The notes below the pieces were generated by a model. The model was given only the letters and a program-made list of their open reading frames with translations. It had not been told where the DNA came from and searched no databases. Shown here piece by piece: positions 62,120 to 64,000 of a stretch of DNA of 64,000 nt (positions are counted from its first letter, which is position 1; each line of letters begins with the position of its first letter). This stretch comes from Ziziphus jujuba (taxonomy: Eukaryota; Streptophyta; Magnoliopsida; Rosales; Rhamnaceae), in assembly GCF_031755915.1 (NCBI RefSeq), contig NC_083389.1, positions 16,857,001 to 16,921,000 of the forward strand, given 5' to 3'. Both the position numbers and the translations under genes were made by a program.

Positions 62120-64000
62120 GCCATCCCATGCCTGCAAGAATTGCATGAATTGGTTGCTTGTACAGAAAAGCACTATGGAAATAAGTAACATATGTAAAGT
62201 TTCAATGTTTCGGTAGCTTGTGTTTATGAGAGAGAGAAAGGTAAATGAAGGGGAAGAAAAATATGGCTAGTTTTTCAAGGTTGTGCATATCAGTGTATTT
62301 ATGGTCATGGAAGGTGTTCTAGTTATGCTTGTATATATACATCAATTTTCCTAATTTGTTATCATTTCGCTTTAAATTTCTGGGTTTTCACAAATAGCAG
62401 TCTACTTGCTGGGTGGTGCAAAAATTATGTTGCTGGGAGTTTGGCAATCTTATTAAGTATAAGTTTGGTTGATGCCTATTGGAGGTGCAGATGGTGGAAA
62501 TTCTCAAGCAGGTTTTCTTGTTTGTATGGTGGTGGCTAATTTTTGTATTTATCAACATGAGCTGATATAGGATGGAGGGGTAGTAATCCTATGTTACTCT
62601 TTGAGTTGCCTATGGTGTCTATCAGCCCCTCCCTCTAGAGCAGACTGAAGGAACGTACGCATCCATTTTAATTTTTATTTTATTGCTTTTATTTATTTTT
62701 GTTAGGACCAATTACAAATCACTATTCTACTTTTGATGTTTTCTGCCCTGAAGTTAGGTGATCTATATGCTTAGTTCTAGTGAATAGGATAAAGATAATT
62801 CAAGTAATAAATGTCATTTTCCTATTAAGATTTAGTTCTGCAAGCTCATAGAATTGCCTATCATGTCTTGCAATAGGTCTTTTGTTTTTCATCTTTGCAG
62901 CGGAGTAAACGAGATGGTTTGTTGGGATAATGATAAAGTTAATGGAAATTTAATTTTTTTAAAAAAGTGATAATTTATTTTTGTTTTGATATTTATTGTG
63001 AGATGAAAAAGTATAGATTTAGAAAATTAAATTTTTATCAATTTAGAAAAATATATGAGAGTTATATGAAAAATTTGTTTCCACTTATGAAAGTGTTATT
63101 TTGAAAATCACAAAGAAAATAATTTTAAAATTTTTTTAAATATATATTTATTTTTAGTTTATTATACAATATTAAATTTAATTCATTACAAGTTTTAATT
63201 TTTTTACTATCCATTAAATATAGCAAGAAAAAAATTAATTTTTAAAAAATTAAATTTCTAAATCAATTTTTCTATCAACCTTTCAACTTTGATACTTTGT
63301 AAACCAAATATAAAATGAGTCAATAAAAACTCATTTAAAACTTAAATAGGGGATGAATATTTTTCTTGAGCGCTTAATATGGTTTTGGGCATATGATTTG
63401 CCAACCGAAGTAAAAGAGTGAGTGCTTCGTGTCGATGCCTTGAATGGTGCTTTTGCTGCTGCTGCTGCAAGTGCTTGCAGTCTAGATTGGCCTTCTTGAA
63501 GTCGACGCTAAATCCATACCTATTTGAGTGTGTGTGTGGGTGTGTGTATATATATTCACACACACAGCTATCTCTCCTTAGATGTCAAATATGTTTATAC
63601 AACAAATACTTGGTTGTGGTTGCATTGACAATTGTCATTGAAGTTTAAAGAACCCATCAATACCTCCATGGTTTTTAAATTGCTTTTTCTCAAATAAGAT
63701 TGAATTAATTGGTAAACTATTTACATTTATAATTAAAATATTATTTAAAATACTTAGTTGAAAAATTATTGTAAATAAAAAAAAAAACTTTTATACTACT
63801 TTTAGAGTTAAGATTAAAATATATATTTACAGTTTATACAAATCTGTATAATGTATATTTTTTTTTTTTATGATTTTAGTATTTCACTAATACAGATCTA
63901 CTAATATATTTTTAAATTTTAATTTTTAAAGCAATTAAAATATAAAATCTCTGAATCATTACTATATGTTGATAAGAAAATCAATAACCATATATAGTCA
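62120..64000. other. Downstream flank of the PTPMT gene
   Basis: The first 250-300 bp probably form the 3' UTR. Then follow unique AT-rich DNA, MITE copy 2 (62916-63310) and a (GT)n/(CA)n tract near 63528-63566. No gene is supported. Confidence 0.55.
62916..63310. mobile_element. MITE family copy 2 (about 395 bp)
   Basis: The ends TGGTTTGTTGGGATAATGAT and (reverse) TATTTGGTTTACAAAGTATC are imperfect inverted repeats. The segment is collinear with 56236-56627 over nearly its whole length. It lies in the 3' flank of the PTPMT gene and shows no coding capacity. Confidence 0.7.

Noticed and set aside
1..64000. CRISPR arrays, rRNA, intact tRNAs, retrotransposon coding domains
   Set aside because: Looked for typical repeats, box A/B pairs and reverse-transcriptase or integrase motifs in the translated frames. 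None was seen, and the host is eukaryotic.

Overview
This is a stretch of plant nuclear genome, most likely from a eudicot. The genes are sparse and split by AT-rich introns with GT..AG borders. They encode plant-only families (profilins with three exons, DUF1005, an extensin-related LRR protein, a GPI-anchored GH17 glucanase), and the spacers are AT-rich with many microsatellites and short inverted-repeat elements. There is no operon structure, ribosome-binding site or CRISPR array. I cannot name the species. Eight protein genes can be built exon by exon, and every junction keeps frame. In order they are: a GH17 beta-1,3-glucanase with X8 domain (+, 5' end outside the window); profilin A, 131 aa (-); profilin B, 133 aa (-); Derlin-1, 246 aa in seven coding exons (-); a DUF1005 protein, 425 aa in two exons (+); a HAD class IIIB acid phosphatase, 263 aa in three exons (+); a single-exon LRR protein with a glycine-rich N-terminus, 458 aa (-); and a PTPMT1-like dual-specificity phosphatase, 282 aa in six coding exons (+). 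From memory, the first seven families occur in the same order on Arabidopsis chromosome 4 (about AT4G29360 back to AT4G29240). The window therefore looks like a conserved syntenic block expanded by insertions. The genes do not form one pathway. Loose themes are cell wall and apoplast (glucanase, LRR protein, secreted phosphatase), actin (the tandem profilins) and ER quality control (Derlin). About 80 percent of the window is non-genic. The spacers at 8.2-16.2, 22.3-29.7, 32.1-42.3 and 46.4-59.4 kb hold degenerate non-autonomous DNA transposons (one nested pair with a flanking 8-bp duplication, and one two-copy family), probable tRNA-derived SINE remnants, local tandem duplications and long homopolymers. 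The most distinctive non-annotated item is a frameshifted first exon of an ACT-domain-repeat (ACR) gene at 40.66-40.81 kb, preceded by a 20-bp-unit minisatellite. I found no convincing novel multi-gene system.
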